Origin: Paenibacillus allorhizosphaerae
Lineage (GTDB): Bacteria; Bacillota; Bacilli; Paenibacillales; NBRC-103111
NCBI RefSeq assembly: GCF_910594985.1
Contig: NZ_CAJVCE010000015.1
Coordinates: 62,001 to 126,000 of the forward strand
DNA length: 64,000 bases
Direction: 5' to 3'
Position 1 is the stretch's first letter, and the number at the start of each line of letters is the position of its first letter. The notes below the pieces were generated by a model, which saw nothing but the letters and a program-made list of their open reading frames with translations, ran no database searches and was not told the DNA's origin. Position numbers and translations under genes: made by a program. Below are positions 8,704-16,758 of the stretch, piece by piece.

Positions 8704-9159
8704 TTAGTCTGAACGATTCAGCCCGGCCGCGAGTGCCTCAACAATTTCGCGGGTCGGCCGGTTTCCTTTTTTGGCGTAAACGATCGTGGCGCTCTGATCG
8801 ATGACGTAGACGATGCGCTGCTGGCCCAGCAGGCCGAACAGCGTATGCCCTACATCATACAGTCCGCGAATGCGCTCGCCTTCATCGGCGACAAGCGGAA
8901 AATCGTACGTAAACTTTTCGGCGAAATTACGGTGTTCCGCCATCGTACCGGGATTGACGCCGATCACGAGAGCGTCGTATTCCGCGTATTGGGCTTTGGA
9001 GTCTCGAACGGCGCACAACTGCTTCGTACAGATCGGCGTCTCGTCTTTCGGGTAAAAGATGAGTACGACAGGCCGTTTTCCAAGCACATCTTCCAGGCGC
9101 ACGGTTCCTTGCGTGCTCTCGGCCGTGAACGCGGGAGCAGGCGTCCCTATGGCTAACAT
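8704..9159 (-). CDS. Peroxiredoxin, Bcp/PrxQ type
   Basis: 151 aa AhpC/TSA-fold peroxidase reducing H2O2 and organic hydroperoxides with thioredoxin. The active site reads YPKDETPICTKQLC: peroxidatic Cys44 after the P37/T41 pair and resolving Cys49 five residues on, the arrangement of atypical two-Cys PrxQ/Bcp proteins. GGGGAGG precedes the ATG. It is a single-gene unit, divergent from the FMN reductase at 9334; the shared 174-nt gap must hold both promoters. No PerR box was recognised there. Confidence 0.92.
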   Translation of the reverse strand: MLAIGTPAPAFTAESTQGTVRLEDVLGKRPVVLIFYPKDETPICTKQLCAVRDSKAQYAEYDALVIGVNPGTMAEHRNFAEKFTYDFPLVADEGERIRGLYDVGHTLFGLLGQQRIVYVIDQSATIVYAKKGNRPTREIVEALAAGLNRSD

Positions 9160-9333
9160 TGCGGTACCTCCCCATGGTCATAGATACATTCATTGTAGCG
9201 AATGGTCTTATACGCAGCAAGTGAAGACGCGGGGCGCCTCGGTCTCAAGAATCATTTGTTGCGCTTCATCGTTGACTTTACTTAATTTTCTATATTACGA
9301 TGTATGTAAAGTCAGCGAGAGGAGATTGTTATT

Positions 9334-9870
9334 ATGAAATTCATGATTGTTGCCGGCAGCAACCGGAACCATGCGACAAGCACGCAATTGTGCCGTTATA
9401 TCGAACGGCTGCTTCGGGAGAAAGGCTACGAGGCAACATTATTCGACTTGCATGAAAAGCCGCTGCCCTTTTACAGCAAGGACTCGGAGCTGCAGGACGC
9501 CAATGTGAACGCACTGAAGCAAGGATTGCTCGAAGCCGACGGTATTGTGCTCGCAACGCCGGAATATCACGGAAGCATGTCGGGCGTGTTGAAGAATGCG
9601 CTTGATTTCGCAGGCTTCGACCACTTTGACGGCAAGATCGTCTTGTCCGTCAGCTCTGCCGGCGGAGCGGTCGGCGTAAGTTCGCTGCAGCAGCTGCAGA
9701 CGATCGTCCGTAACGTTCACGGCATCAACTGCCCGGAATGGATTTCGATCGGCGGGGCACAACGCAACTTTTCGCCAGATGGCGTCCCGGAGGATGAGAA
9801 GACGCGGGAACGGGTGCAGCGTACGTTGAATTATTTTACACAGATGGTCCGAACGTTTCGTATGAAATAA
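9334..9870 (+). CDS. NAD(P)H-dependent FMN reductase family protein
   Basis: 178 aa flavodoxin-fold protein of the FMN_red family (azoreductase/ArsH/SsuE relatives). The N-terminal phosphate-binding loop GSNRNHATS follows the first strand. TPEYHGSMSGVLKNALDF is the conserved flavin-contact segment of this family, and VSSAGGAVG is the next loop. It is predicted cytosolic and uses FMN to transfer electrons from NAD(P)H to quinones, azo compounds or a partner enzyme; the substrate is not determinable. GAGAGGAG precedes the ATG. ung follows 37 nt downstream and is probably co-transcribed. Confidence 0.9.
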   Translation: MKFMIVAGSNRNHATSTQLCRYIERLLREKGYEATLFDLHEKPLPFYSKDSELQDANVNALKQGLLEADGIVLATPEYHGSMSGVLKNALDFAGFDHFDGKIVLSVSSAGGAVGVSSLQQLQTIVRNVHGINCPEWISIGGAQRNFSPDGVPEDEKTRERVQRTLNYFTQMVRTFRMK

Positions 9871-9907
9871 TCGAACGGTTCGAAGGAAAGGGGGAAGCAT
9901 CGCGATC

Positions 9908-10600
9908 GTGGCTGCGATATTGCGTAACGATTGGGCGCCTCTGCTCGAGGAGGAATTTCAGAAGCCGTATTACTTGCAATTGAGGCAATACTTGAAGCAG
10001 GAATATGCCGCATATACGATATACCCGGACATGCATGATATTTTCAACGCGCTTCAATATACGTCTTACGAACAAACGAAAGTGGTCATTCTCGGTCAAG
10101 ATCCATATCATGGTCCGGGGCAGGCGCATGGTCTCAGCTTCTCGGTGAAGCCGGGCATTCCGGCGCCGCCGTCGCTGCAAAACATGTTCAAGGAGCTGAA
10201 CGGCGACCTCGGCTGCCGTATCCCTGACAACGGGCATTTGGTTCATTGGGCCGAGCAGGGGGTACTGCTGTTGAACACGGTTCTGACTGTGCGAGACGGA
10301 CAAGCCGCCTCGCACAAGGGGAACGGATGGGAGACGTTCACCGACCGCGTCATTTCACTTCTGAACGAGAGGGAAAGGCCGATCGTCTTCATCCTGTGGG
10401 GCAATCACGCCGGACAAAAAAGCCAGCTCATTACGAACAGCCGCCATCATATTTTGCGATCGGTACATCCGAGTCCGCTGTCGGCGCATCGCGGATTTTT
10501 CGGCAGCAAGCCTTTTTCGAGCGCCAATGCATTTCTGCAAAGCATCGGAAGCGAGCCGATTGACTGGCAGATTGCGGATATCGGACGGAGTGCCAATTAA
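9908..10600 (+). CDS. ung: Uracil-DNA glycosylase, family 1
   Basis: 230 aa, typical Ung length; removes uracil from DNA to begin base excision repair. The catalytic water-activating loop GQDPYHGPGQAHGLSFSV and the C-terminal HPSPLSAHRGFFG motif with the transition-state histidine are both intact. The start is GTG at 9908, with AAAGGGGG about 11 nt upstream. It follows the FMN reductase gene closely and ends at a hairpin shared with the convergent gene at 10665. Confidence 0.96.
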   Translation: MAAILRNDWAPLLEEEFQKPYYLQLRQYLKQEYAAYTIYPDMHDIFNALQYTSYEQTKVVILGQDPYHGPGQAHGLSFSVKPGIPAPPSLQNMFKELNGDLGCRIPDNGHLVHWAEQGVLLLNTVLTVRDGQAASHKGNGWETFTDRVISLLNERERPIVFILWGNHAGQKSQLITNSRHHILRSVHPSPLSAHRGFFGSKPFSSANAFLQSIGSEPIDWQIADIGRSAN

Positions 10601-10617
10601 TACCGGATCATCAACAA

Positions 10618-10654
10618 GACAGCCCGATACCCAGCGAATGGGAATCGGGCTGTC
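10618..10654. terminator. Bidirectional hairpin between ung and the DUF4015 gene
   Basis: Perfect 11-bp stem GACAGCCCGAT/ATCGGGCTGTC between two convergent genes. The T tracts are poor on both sides, so terminator strength is uncertain. Confidence 0.6.
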
Positions 10655-10664
10655 ATCGTATCAT

Positions 10665-11837
10665 TTAGTTGTAGTCGACATTCGGCGTATACGTATTGAC
10701 GGCGTTCCAAAGCAAAAATTCGTCGACGCCGTTATCTTTCAGCGCCCGGATTTGTTCTTCCACTTCTTTTTTGCCGTACTTGATATGTCCGGGTACCCAA
10801 GTGGCGGTAAAGTCCTGAATCCAGGGCCGTATAATCGGCTTGAGGCTTTGCAGCGGCTCCAGTTTCTTGTGCGAATCTTTCGTCGCGCCGTTAATGGTAG
10901 CGTAGGGCTGCGCATCCGGTATGTTCGAGCCGAACCAACCGGTGGAGTAATGGCTAGGATAAATCATCGGACAAATGACGTCTACCTGCTGCGCAATTTT
11001 CTCAAAATCTTGACCGATACCTTCCGCCGCCGGAACGGACGCGGCATACCCGAATATATCGACCGATACGCGTACGCCGAGCGGGGTCAATTGCTCTCGC
11101 GCATATTTGATGAATTGCGCTATCACATCGATCCGTGCGCGGTCGTCTTTCGTATATTGGAGGGTGTCAGCCCGTTTCTCGAATCCTTCGGGAAAACGGA
11201 CGTAATCGAATTGAACTTCTTTGAACCCGGCTTTAGCCGCTTCCTTAGCGATCGCGATGTTGTAGTCCCATACTTCTTTCATATACGGATTGACGAAACT
11301 GTCGGGCGGATTTTTGCCGTTGCCCCACAAGGAGCCGTCTTCGTTGAGAAAAGAGAGATCAGGCCTTTTTTTGGCAAGCACGGTATCCTTGAACACGACA
11401 ACCCGGGCAATGGGATACACGTCATGCTCCTTTAACGTATTCATCAGCTTTGGCATGTCGGTAATAATTTTTTGCGTCGTCTCCATGGCTTGCAATTCGG
11501 GGTTGCCCGTATCGTAAGTGATGTAACCCCAGTCGTCCTTCACGTCGACCACCACCGCGTTTAGCTCGGTATCGTCCATCAGCTTGAGCAGCGTGTTCAT
11601 TCTTGCTCCGCCGGCACTGTGGGCCGTGGCATAAACGCCCTTCACCTTCGGGGCGTTTTGCTGCGGATCGATTTTATTGTCCGGCTTCAGGCTGTCCATC
11701 GAAGGAGCTTGCTGCGCAGCGGTATTGCCTGAATCGATCGCCGCCTGCGCAACCTGTTCAAAGGTCATGTCGGGATGATCGGCGCTGACGCCGCCCCAAG
11801 CGAGCAAAAAAGCCGCTAGTAAAAGTTCCATTTCCAT
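10665..11837 (-). CDS. Putative glycoside hydrolase (DUF4015), secreted or membrane-anchored
   Basis: About 390 aa. A hydrophobic N-terminal segment (LLLAAFLLAWGG) suggests export or anchoring. The rest matches the DUF4015 family of predicted glycosidases with a TIM-barrel fold: KGVYATAHSAGG at the first strand, VVVDVKDDWGYITYD, PIARVVVFKD, FKEVQFDYVRFPEG and VDVICPMIYPSHY are its conserved blocks. Acidic residues in VDVKDD and QFDYVRFPE are candidate catalytic ones. Start choice is between ATG 11837 and ATG 11831, both behind one AAGGAG site. The substrate is unknown; a cell-wall or exopolysaccharide glycan is likely by family. Confidence 0.85.
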   Translation of the reverse strand: MEMELLLAAFLLAWGGVSADHPDMTFEQVAQAAIDSGNTAAQQAPSMDSLKPDNKIDPQQNAPKVKGVYATAHSAGGARMNTLLKLMDDTELNAVVVDVKDDWGYITYDTGNPELQAMETTQKIITDMPKLMNTLKEHDVYPIARVVVFKDTVLAKKRPDLSFLNEDGSLWGNGKNPPDSFVNPYMKEVWDYNIAIAKEAAKAGFKEVQFDYVRFPEGFEKRADTLQYTKDDRARIDVIAQFIKYAREQLTPLGVRVSVDIFGYAASVPAAEGIGQDFEKIAQQVDVICPMIYPSHYSTGWFGSNIPDAQPYATINGATKDSHKKLEPLQSLKPIIRPWIQDFTATWVPGHIKYGKKEVEEQIRALKDNGVDEFLLWNAVNTYTPNVDYN

Positions 11838-11949
11838 CCGTCTCCTTGCTAGTTTGCTATAATTCATTATAATAGAGTAGGCTGTCAAACGAACAGAGAA
11901 TAAGGATGCATTTTGACGAAAAATATGGTCAATTCGACAAAGGATCGAT

Positions 11950-13113
11950 ATGATGAATAAACAAATATGGACGCTGCGTGGACTGAACTTCTCGTACTAT
12001 GCCACCACGGCGGTTCTCATGCCTTTTCTGCCAATCTACTTCGAGAGCCGGGGATACTCTTCCTCGCAGATCGGGCTTTTAATGATGATCGGTCCTTTCG
12101 TCACGTTGTTCGCTCAGCCGTTCTGGGGTTATTTGAGCGACCGCTACCATACGCTGAAGCTGCTCATCTTCGGTTTGTGGGTCATGACGGTGCTGTCCAG
12201 CGTGGGCATTTTTCAAACGACGGGATATACGTTTGCTCTCCTGTTTATGCTGCTGCTCTACTTTTTCATGCAGTCGTCGGTGCCGCTCTTGGATACGATG
12301 GCGATCAAATCTACGGCCAAAGCGAAAGTGAACTACGGGACGGTGCGCATGTTCGGTTCGCTTGGCTTCACCTTACTGGCGATGTCAACGGGACCTCTGC
12401 TGCAGGCGCTCGGAGGACTGGATCATATACCGTATTTGTATTGGACGATCTGGATACTGCCGCTGGGGCTGCTCCTGCTGCTTAAAGACGACAAAGGGGC
12501 GGGAGGACGGCGCGCATCGCTGACGGACTTCGGCAAACTGCTCGGGAACAAACATTTCTTATGGTTTTTACTGCTGGTCTTCGTGCTTACGGTTCCTCAC
12601 CGGATGAACGACGTTTTACTCGGACTGTACTTGAAAGACCTCAAAGCGACCGACACGATGGTAGGGTTGGCTTGGGCGCTGGCGGCGGCGAGCGAAGTTC
12701 CGACCTTCGCCTTGCTAGGCCGCTATATGCATAAATTCAACGAACTGGCGCTGCTTGGGGTCATTGGTTTGCTTTATACCGTCCGCTGGCTGCTATACGG
12801 ATATGTGACAGATCCATTCGTCTTGCTGCTGCTTCAGGCGTCGCATTGCATCACGTTTGCGGCCTTCTGGATTACGGCTGTCCATTATGCCGTTAGGCTC
12901 GTACCGATGGAACTGCAATCCACGGGACAATCGATGCTGTCGATGGTGTTTCTCGGATTGGCGGGAATTACGGGAGGCCTCGCCGGCGGCTGGGTCAAGG
13001 ATCATATGGGCGGGGCTGCCATGTATCAACTCGGTGCCGGGATGGCACTCGTTGCTGCCGTTCTGCTGCTGGGCACCCATGCGTATTACCGCAAAAAAAA
13101 CCATCCGCAGTAA
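11950..13113 (+). CDS. MFS transporter, PPP/HcaT-like
   Basis: 387 aa, twelve membrane segments, with GYLSDRYHTLK as the loop 2-3 motif. It belongs to the same subfamily as the MFS at 2619. It is divergent from the DUF4015 gene with about 110 nt between them. The ATG at 11950 has AAGGATC upstream; an adjacent ATG at 11953 is equally possible. The last codons overlap a hairpin that probably serves as a terminator for the opposite strand. Substrate unknown. Confidence 0.85.
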   Translation: MMNKQIWTLRGLNFSYYATTAVLMPFLPIYFESRGYSSSQIGLLMMIGPFVTLFAQPFWGYLSDRYHTLKLLIFGLWVMTVLSSVGIFQTTGYTFALLFMLLLYFFMQSSVPLLDTMAIKSTAKAKVNYGTVRMFGSLGFTLLAMSTGPLLQALGGLDHIPYLYWTIWILPLGLLLLLKDDKGAGGRRASLTDFGKLLGNKHFLWFLLLVFVLTVPHRMNDVLLGLYLKDLKATDTMVGLAWALAAASEVPTFALLGRYMHKFNELALLGVIGLLYTVRWLLYGYVTDPFVLLLLQASHCITFAAFWITAVHYAVRLVPMELQSTGQSMLSMVFLGLAGITGGLAGGWVKDHMGGAAMYQLGAGMALVAAVLLLGTHAYYRKKNHPQ

Positions 13114-13126
13114 CTGCAGCGGATGG
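13093..13126 (-). terminator. Probable intrinsic terminator for leftward tatA transcription
   Basis: Stem CCATCCGC/GCGGATGG is followed, on the minus strand, by eight T. It overlaps the 3' end of the MFS coding region and lies 131 nt past the tatA stop. Confidence 0.6.
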
Positions 13127-13212
13127 TCGGATTATAAGCAAGCATTAGAATGTATAAGTTTTCAGCGGCACTGAACCATTCTGATGGTTCAAGAAAAGCT
13201 TCGACTAAAACA

Positions 13213-13245
13213 CACGAATGTATCTTGATCGATAAGGCTTCGGTC
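13213..13245. repeat. Dispersed 33-bp repeat, copy 1
   Basis: CACGAATGTATCTT followed by ATCGA and GCTTCG blocks. It matches 29 of 33 positions of the copy at 22478-22510. It lies in the gap between the MFS gene and tatA. Confidence 0.65.
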
Positions 13246-13256
13246 AAATGCTTATC

Positions 13257-13511
13257 TTATTTGCCGGAGGTCGGGTGAGTCTGGGGAGCTTCGACTTGTA
13301 CGGGAGCGGCCGCCAATTCCTTCTTGGGTGCTTCCGGTTCGCGCGGCAGCTCATCGGACGAGCTTCCGCTGTTTCCGCTGGTCGCGTCCTTGAATTCGCG
13401 GAACATTTTGCCGAATCCACGTCCAAGCTCAGGCAGTTTGCTTGGGCCGAACAAAAGCAGCGCGACGACGACGATTAATATTATATGCATGGGAGTCAAC
13501 GCGTTAAACAT
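13257..13511 (-). CDS. tatA: Sec-independent translocase subunit TatA/TatE
   Basis: 84 aa. An N-terminal membrane helix (about residues 9-21, IILIVVVALLLF) is followed by the hinge FGPSKLPELGRGFGK and an amphipathic helix, then a Pro/Ala/Glu-rich tail. These are the defining TatA features. It forms the pore-like assembly of the twin-arginine pathway for folded proteins. GGAGGTG precedes the ATG. No tatC is adjacent, as happens for one of several TatA copies in Bacilli. Confidence 0.93.
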   Translation of the reverse strand: MFNALTPMHIILIVVVALLLFGPSKLPELGRGFGKMFREFKDATSGNSGSSSDELPREPEAPKKELAAAPVQVEAPQTHPTSGK

Positions 13512-13669
13512 AGTTTGGACACCTCCGAAATGGTTCAGCTACATCATAGCATGAATCTAATGGTACTGTAACATAAATTTATTACGAATCCATAACATTT
13601 TGTTTTAACGGTACCGTATCTTTCAAAAATGTATGCTATGTAATAGATGATTCAAAGCTTTTCTTGTTT

Positions 13670-13705
13670 AAAAAAAACGCCTCCTTCATTAATGAAGGAA
13701 GGCGT
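13670..13705 (-). terminator. Terminator overlapping the 13689 stop codon
   Basis: Stem ACGCC(T)CCTTCATT/AATGAAGGAAGGCGT followed on the minus strand by seven T. The stop codon of the 13689 gene lies at the hairpin loop. Confidence 0.85.
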
Positions 13706-13877
13706 CTTTCTGATGTTCGGAAATGCTGTACTGAATAATTTCCATCGCATCCTCTGCCATTAACGATGCAAGACCGTTACGAAGGACGATTTCGGATTCC
13801 AGCTCAATCTTCGTAAGCGTAGGATACAAATCTGGGGTTAATTTCATTACAATCGTCGCTAACCTTACTGTTTCCAC
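13689..13877 (-). CDS. Small hypothetical protein
   Basis: About 62 aa, not recognised. Soluble, mixed alpha/beta composition, with the phrase MKLTPDLYPTLTKIELESE near the middle and an acidic helix EDAMEIIQY. Best start is GTG at 13877, with GGGAAGGG 8 nt before it; ATG 13883 would be only 2 nt from that site. The coding region ends inside its own terminator hairpin, which supports it as a real, compact single-gene unit. Possibly a stress or sporulation small protein, but nothing in the sequence proves that. Confidence 0.65.
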   Translation of the reverse strand: METVRLATIVMKLTPDLYPTLTKIELESEIVLRNGLASLMAEDAMEIIQYSISEHQKDAFLH

Positions 13878-14061
13878 AAGCATCACCCTTCCCGTCGTCA
13901 TCTGGTGCACAAGGTTCCGGAGCGAATTACGAGTAACAGAGGTAAAGCCATAGGAATCGAAATGAAATTGTAAGCTTTATGCTTCTCTCATTATACCATA
14001 AAAGCAATGCTTATGTATGGTCTCTTATACACATTTATGGATCGTTCTGCCAAAATATGCA

Positions 14062-14898
14062 TTAGGTGCGCCGAAATAAGCCCATGACCCCCAACGTTTG
14101 AGTTACGTTCACAAACGCTTGCGGATCCCACTGCCGTACCAACTGTTGCAGGTCGTTCAGCTCATAACGGGTCGTGACGGTCATCAGCATATGCTGAGGC
14201 TCTTTCATATAGCCGCCTTCCGTCTCGATGACGGTGACGCCGCGATGCAGCTTATGCATTTTGCGCAGCAGCAAATCTTTTTTTCTCGTTACGATAAAGA
14301 CGGTCACTTTCAAATGCCGGATATGGATCGTATCCATCACTTTGCCCGTTATAAACATCGAAAGCATGGAATAAAGCGCCAAATCCCAGTTTTGCTTGTA
14401 GTAGCCGAGGGACAGAATAACAAAGCCGTTAATGACAAACAAGAACGTGCCCAGCGAAAAATCGCGCTTCCGCGTCAGGATGGACCCGATAATGTCGAAC
14501 CCGCCGGTCGAGCCGCCCGCTCGCATGGATAAACCGGCCCCGATCCCTATCAGTACGCCGCCGGTTACCGCAGATATGATCAAATCCTGGCCTACCGAAC
14601 GAATCGGAATCAACTGCAAGAACCAAGTCGTCAATAAAACCGAAATAACGCTTAAAATGATAAACTTGCGGCCGATGGAGAGCATGCCCCAGACGAGTAC
14701 CGGCAAATTGAGAATGAAATAGAGCAGCGAAATGTTAACGTCGGTAAAATAACCGACGATCATGGCGATGCCCGATATTCCGCCGCTGAGCAGCTGATGC
14801 GGGATCAGAAACAAATTAAAGCTTGCCGCTACGAGCGCGGAACCGATTACGGTGAACAAGACCGCCCCGGTCAAGGAGCGCTGAACCATGGCCAGCAT
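14062..14898 (-). CDS. YitT family membrane protein (DUF161 + DUF2179)
   Basis: 278 aa. Five to six membrane segments (about residues 10-190) with the family motifs FLIPHQLLSGGISGIAMI and AGGSTGGFDIIG, then a cytosolic C-terminal DUF2179 domain (about 215-275) starting at HLKVTVFIVTRKK. The layout is standard for YitT/YpjC-type proteins of Firmicutes, whose function is unresolved. GGGAGGTG precedes the ATG. It is a single gene between 13689 and the DUF4247 gene, all leftward but separated by terminators. Confidence 0.92.
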   Translation of the reverse strand: MLAMVQRSLTGAVLFTVIGSALVAASFNLFLIPHQLLSGGISGIAMIVGYFTDVNISLLYFILNLPVLVWGMLSIGRKFIILSVISVLLTTWFLQLIPIRSVGQDLIISAVTGGVLIGIGAGLSMRAGGSTGGFDIIGSILTRKRDFSLGTFLFVINGFVILSLGYYKQNWDLALYSMLSMFITGKVMDTIHIRHLKVTVFIVTRKKDLLLRKMHKLHRGVTVIETEGGYMKEPQHMLMTVTTRYELNDLQQLVRQWDPQAFVNVTQTLGVMGLFRRT

Positions 14899-15001
14899 AC
14901 GTCACACCTCCCGTTACTAGTATGAGTCTTTTGTGGCTCTAGCAATTCAAATGCCGGGCAAAAGGGGAGAGGTATGGGCCAAACACCGGTTAAACGAAAA
15001 A

Positions 15002-15030
15002 CAAGCTTTCCGGTATGGCCGAAAAGCTTG
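15002..15030 (-). terminator. Terminator after the DUF4247 gene
   Basis: On the minus strand, AAGCTTTTC pairs with GGAAAGCTT and is followed by GTTTTTCG, 15 nt past the DUF4247 stop. Confidence 0.75.
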
Positions 15031-15044
15031 CTTTATGTCGATCG

Positions 15045-15845
15045 TTATTTGCGTTTAAAAGAACCGGAACGGCTGCTTGTGCTTGGTTTGCTGCCGGAAG
15101 GCGCTTTGTAGGTCGGTTTGGAGCCGTCGTTGCCGCGAATATTCGAAGACGATGAGGAGCTCGATTTAGGCGGCGTCGTCACCGAAGAGCTTGACTTCGG
15201 CGGCGTAGTCGAGGTCGAGCCGGAACTGGCAGGCGGTGTCGTCGTCGTACCTGACTTGGGCGGCGTTGTGGTAAAGCTGCCTTTTCGTTCCGAGGTGGTT
15301 GGCTGCTGAGTTTGCGCCGGTGTTTTGGACGATGTGCCGCTTGAACCCGCCGGGTACGGGGCAGCCTGGTATTTTCCGTAGTCTTCGTAACGCTTGCTGG
15401 ACGTATATCCGCGATAATCGTAACCACGGCTGGAGTTAAACCACCCTCCGCCGAGCACCGACTGAAGAATGGAGGCCGTTAAGTAGCCTTGCAAAAAGGA
15501 TGAATCGTAATTTTCCTTGGCATATTGAATGGAGTCGAGCTCTACCAGTGTATTCGCTTCGTTGCTCGGATCCTTTTGCACATTGATGATTTTGTTGTCG
15601 TAGACGAGAAACATACTGTCGAGCGATTCTTTGCTCACCTCTGACGGCTTCTCTTTGTCCGCCAATTCTTTCGCGACGGTAGGCACGTCTTTGCCTTCCA
15701 CGACGTATACTTTTGCCGTACTTTTGCCTTGACCCTGGACATCGATTAACGAATAGTTGTCCTTGACGTAGTTGCCGGCGTCGCCGCATCCCGCCAAAAG
15801 CGCGAAAGCGAGCAATAAGGCTAGCCATTTATATGCTTTGTTCAT
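15045..15845 (-). CDS. DUF4247 lipoprotein with Ser/Thr/Pro-rich tail
   Basis: 266 aa. A lipoprotein signal with lipobox LLAGC puts Cys20 as the lipid-modified residue on the outer membrane face. A globular part (about 25-140) matches DUF4247, including LDSMFLVYDNKIINVQKDP and SFLQGYLTASILQS. The last 110 residues are low-complexity, with repeated TTPPKSS units, probably spanning the wall. AGGAGGTG precedes the ATG. The upstream DUF4178 gene is 81 nt away in the same direction, a pairing seen in other Firmicutes. Function unknown. Confidence 0.82.
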   Translation of the reverse strand: MNKAYKWLALLLAFALLAGCGDAGNYVKDNYSLIDVQGQGKSTAKVYVVEGKDVPTVAKELADKEKPSEVSKESLDSMFLVYDNKIINVQKDPSNEANTLVELDSIQYAKENYDSSFLQGYLTASILQSVLGGGWFNSSRGYDYRGYTSSKRYEDYGKYQAAPYPAGSSGTSSKTPAQTQQPTTSERKGSFTTTPPKSGTTTTPPASSGSTSTTPPKSSSSVTTPPKSSSSSSSNIRGNDGSKPTYKAPSGSKPSTSSRSGSFKRK

Positions 15846-15926
15846 GATGCGAAGGTCACCTCCTGTACACGCACCTGAAGCGATATATTCGGTATGAATA
15901 AGATAAATCCGGTACCATAATCGTCG

Positions 15927-16463
15927 TTAGCTCTGCGAGCCTTTGATAAATTTAATTTGTCCTGCAGGCGTGCGGCAGCCTTCCATCGCCACATATTTGC
16001 CGTCCTGCCACTGCAGGAAAAAATATTGATCTTCTCTGCCGAAATAACGCCAGAACAGCACCTGGTCGTTCGCGCGAAAGTCCGTATTCCCGTCGGAGCG
16101 AACCGTATCGCTTCGGTTATGCTCGAGCTCGTAGGTGAAATCGCCGCCAACGTCGAGCGAAGACGGGACATCGTTCGGATCGTCCAGCGACCCTTCGACA
16201 AATTCGCAAAGGAAGCATTCGTACGTGCGGCCTTTTTCCACCACCAGACAAGAAATATGCTTGCCATTCTGCAAATAGTACGCGAAACGGTGGGGGGCAA
16301 AGCCTCGGTCGAAATAAGTTAACTTGCCGGATACTACATATTCCTCGAGATCAACGGTAATAATATCGCCGAGTTGCGAATCCTCAAGCGGATTCGACGG
16401 TTTAGCTTCCGGTTCCTGCTTGTTGCTCTTCAGGATGGAACCTACTCTTTTCCATATCGACAT
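15927..16463 (-). CDS. DUF4178 domain protein
   Basis: 178 aa, no signal peptide, soluble. Residues about 28-170 match DUF4178: LGDIITVDLEEYVVSGKL at the start, a central beta-rich part with aromatic residues, and DQYFFLQWQDGKYVAMEG near the end. Family function is unknown; members are often next to DUF4247, DUF350 and polyamine-synthase-like genes, of which only DUF4247 is present here. It is divergent from cshA, with nearly 300 nt between the starts. Confidence 0.82.
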   Translation of the reverse strand: MSIWKRVGSILKSNKQEPEAKPSNPLEDSQLGDIITVDLEEYVVSGKLTYFDRGFAPHRFAYYLQNGKHISCLVVEKGRTYECFLCEFVEGSLDDPNDVPSSLDVGGDFTYELEHNRSDTVRSDGNTDFRANDQVLFWRYFGREDQYFFLQWQDGKYVAMEGCRTPAGQIKFIKGSQS

Positions 16464-16597
16464 GGATTTTCACTCCTTCTATTGTACTACCTGTATGTGA
16501 ATGATGGTATCCATATTGTTATCCAATTGCAATTATATACGATCTGAAATGATTTAGGGTTTCAATTTGATCGATTATGGAATATGGATAACGATTA

Positions 16598-16606
16598 TGG
16601 TATAAT
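16598..16606 (+). promoter_or_regulatory. Extended -10 promoter of cshA
   Basis: TG-G-TATAAT, a perfect extended -10 element, with no good -35. Transcription from about 16613 would give a leader of about 145 nt before cshA. Confidence 0.7.
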
Positions 16607-16669
16607 ACTAAAGATATTCTTAAGTACGGCCTTTACTGTTCATTTTTAAACACGGCTCGGGAAGTGTTT

Positions 16670-16752
16670 ATGAAGAGAAGAAATATATGGAGATAGGAGT
16701 CGCACTTAAGGGTATAGATATAATGAGAACCCTAAAAGACAAAGGAGACTGA
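16670..16752 (+). other. Two overlapping short uORFs in the cshA leader
   Basis: uORF1 (16670-16696) encodes MKRRNIWR and has GGGAAG at good distance. uORF2 (16687-16752, other frame) encodes 21 aa starting MEIGVALKG. It runs through the cshA AAAGGAG site, and its TGA lies 6 nt before the cshA TTG. Translation of uORF2 would mask or couple to cshA initiation. Whether either is translated is unknown. Confidence 0.4.
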
Positions 16753-16758
16753 AAACAT

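Noticed and set aside
10527..11435. 302-aa plus-strand frame opposite the DUF4015 gene
   Set aside because: Shadow of the minus-strand gene; its product has no family features and the opposite frame has clear conserved blocks.
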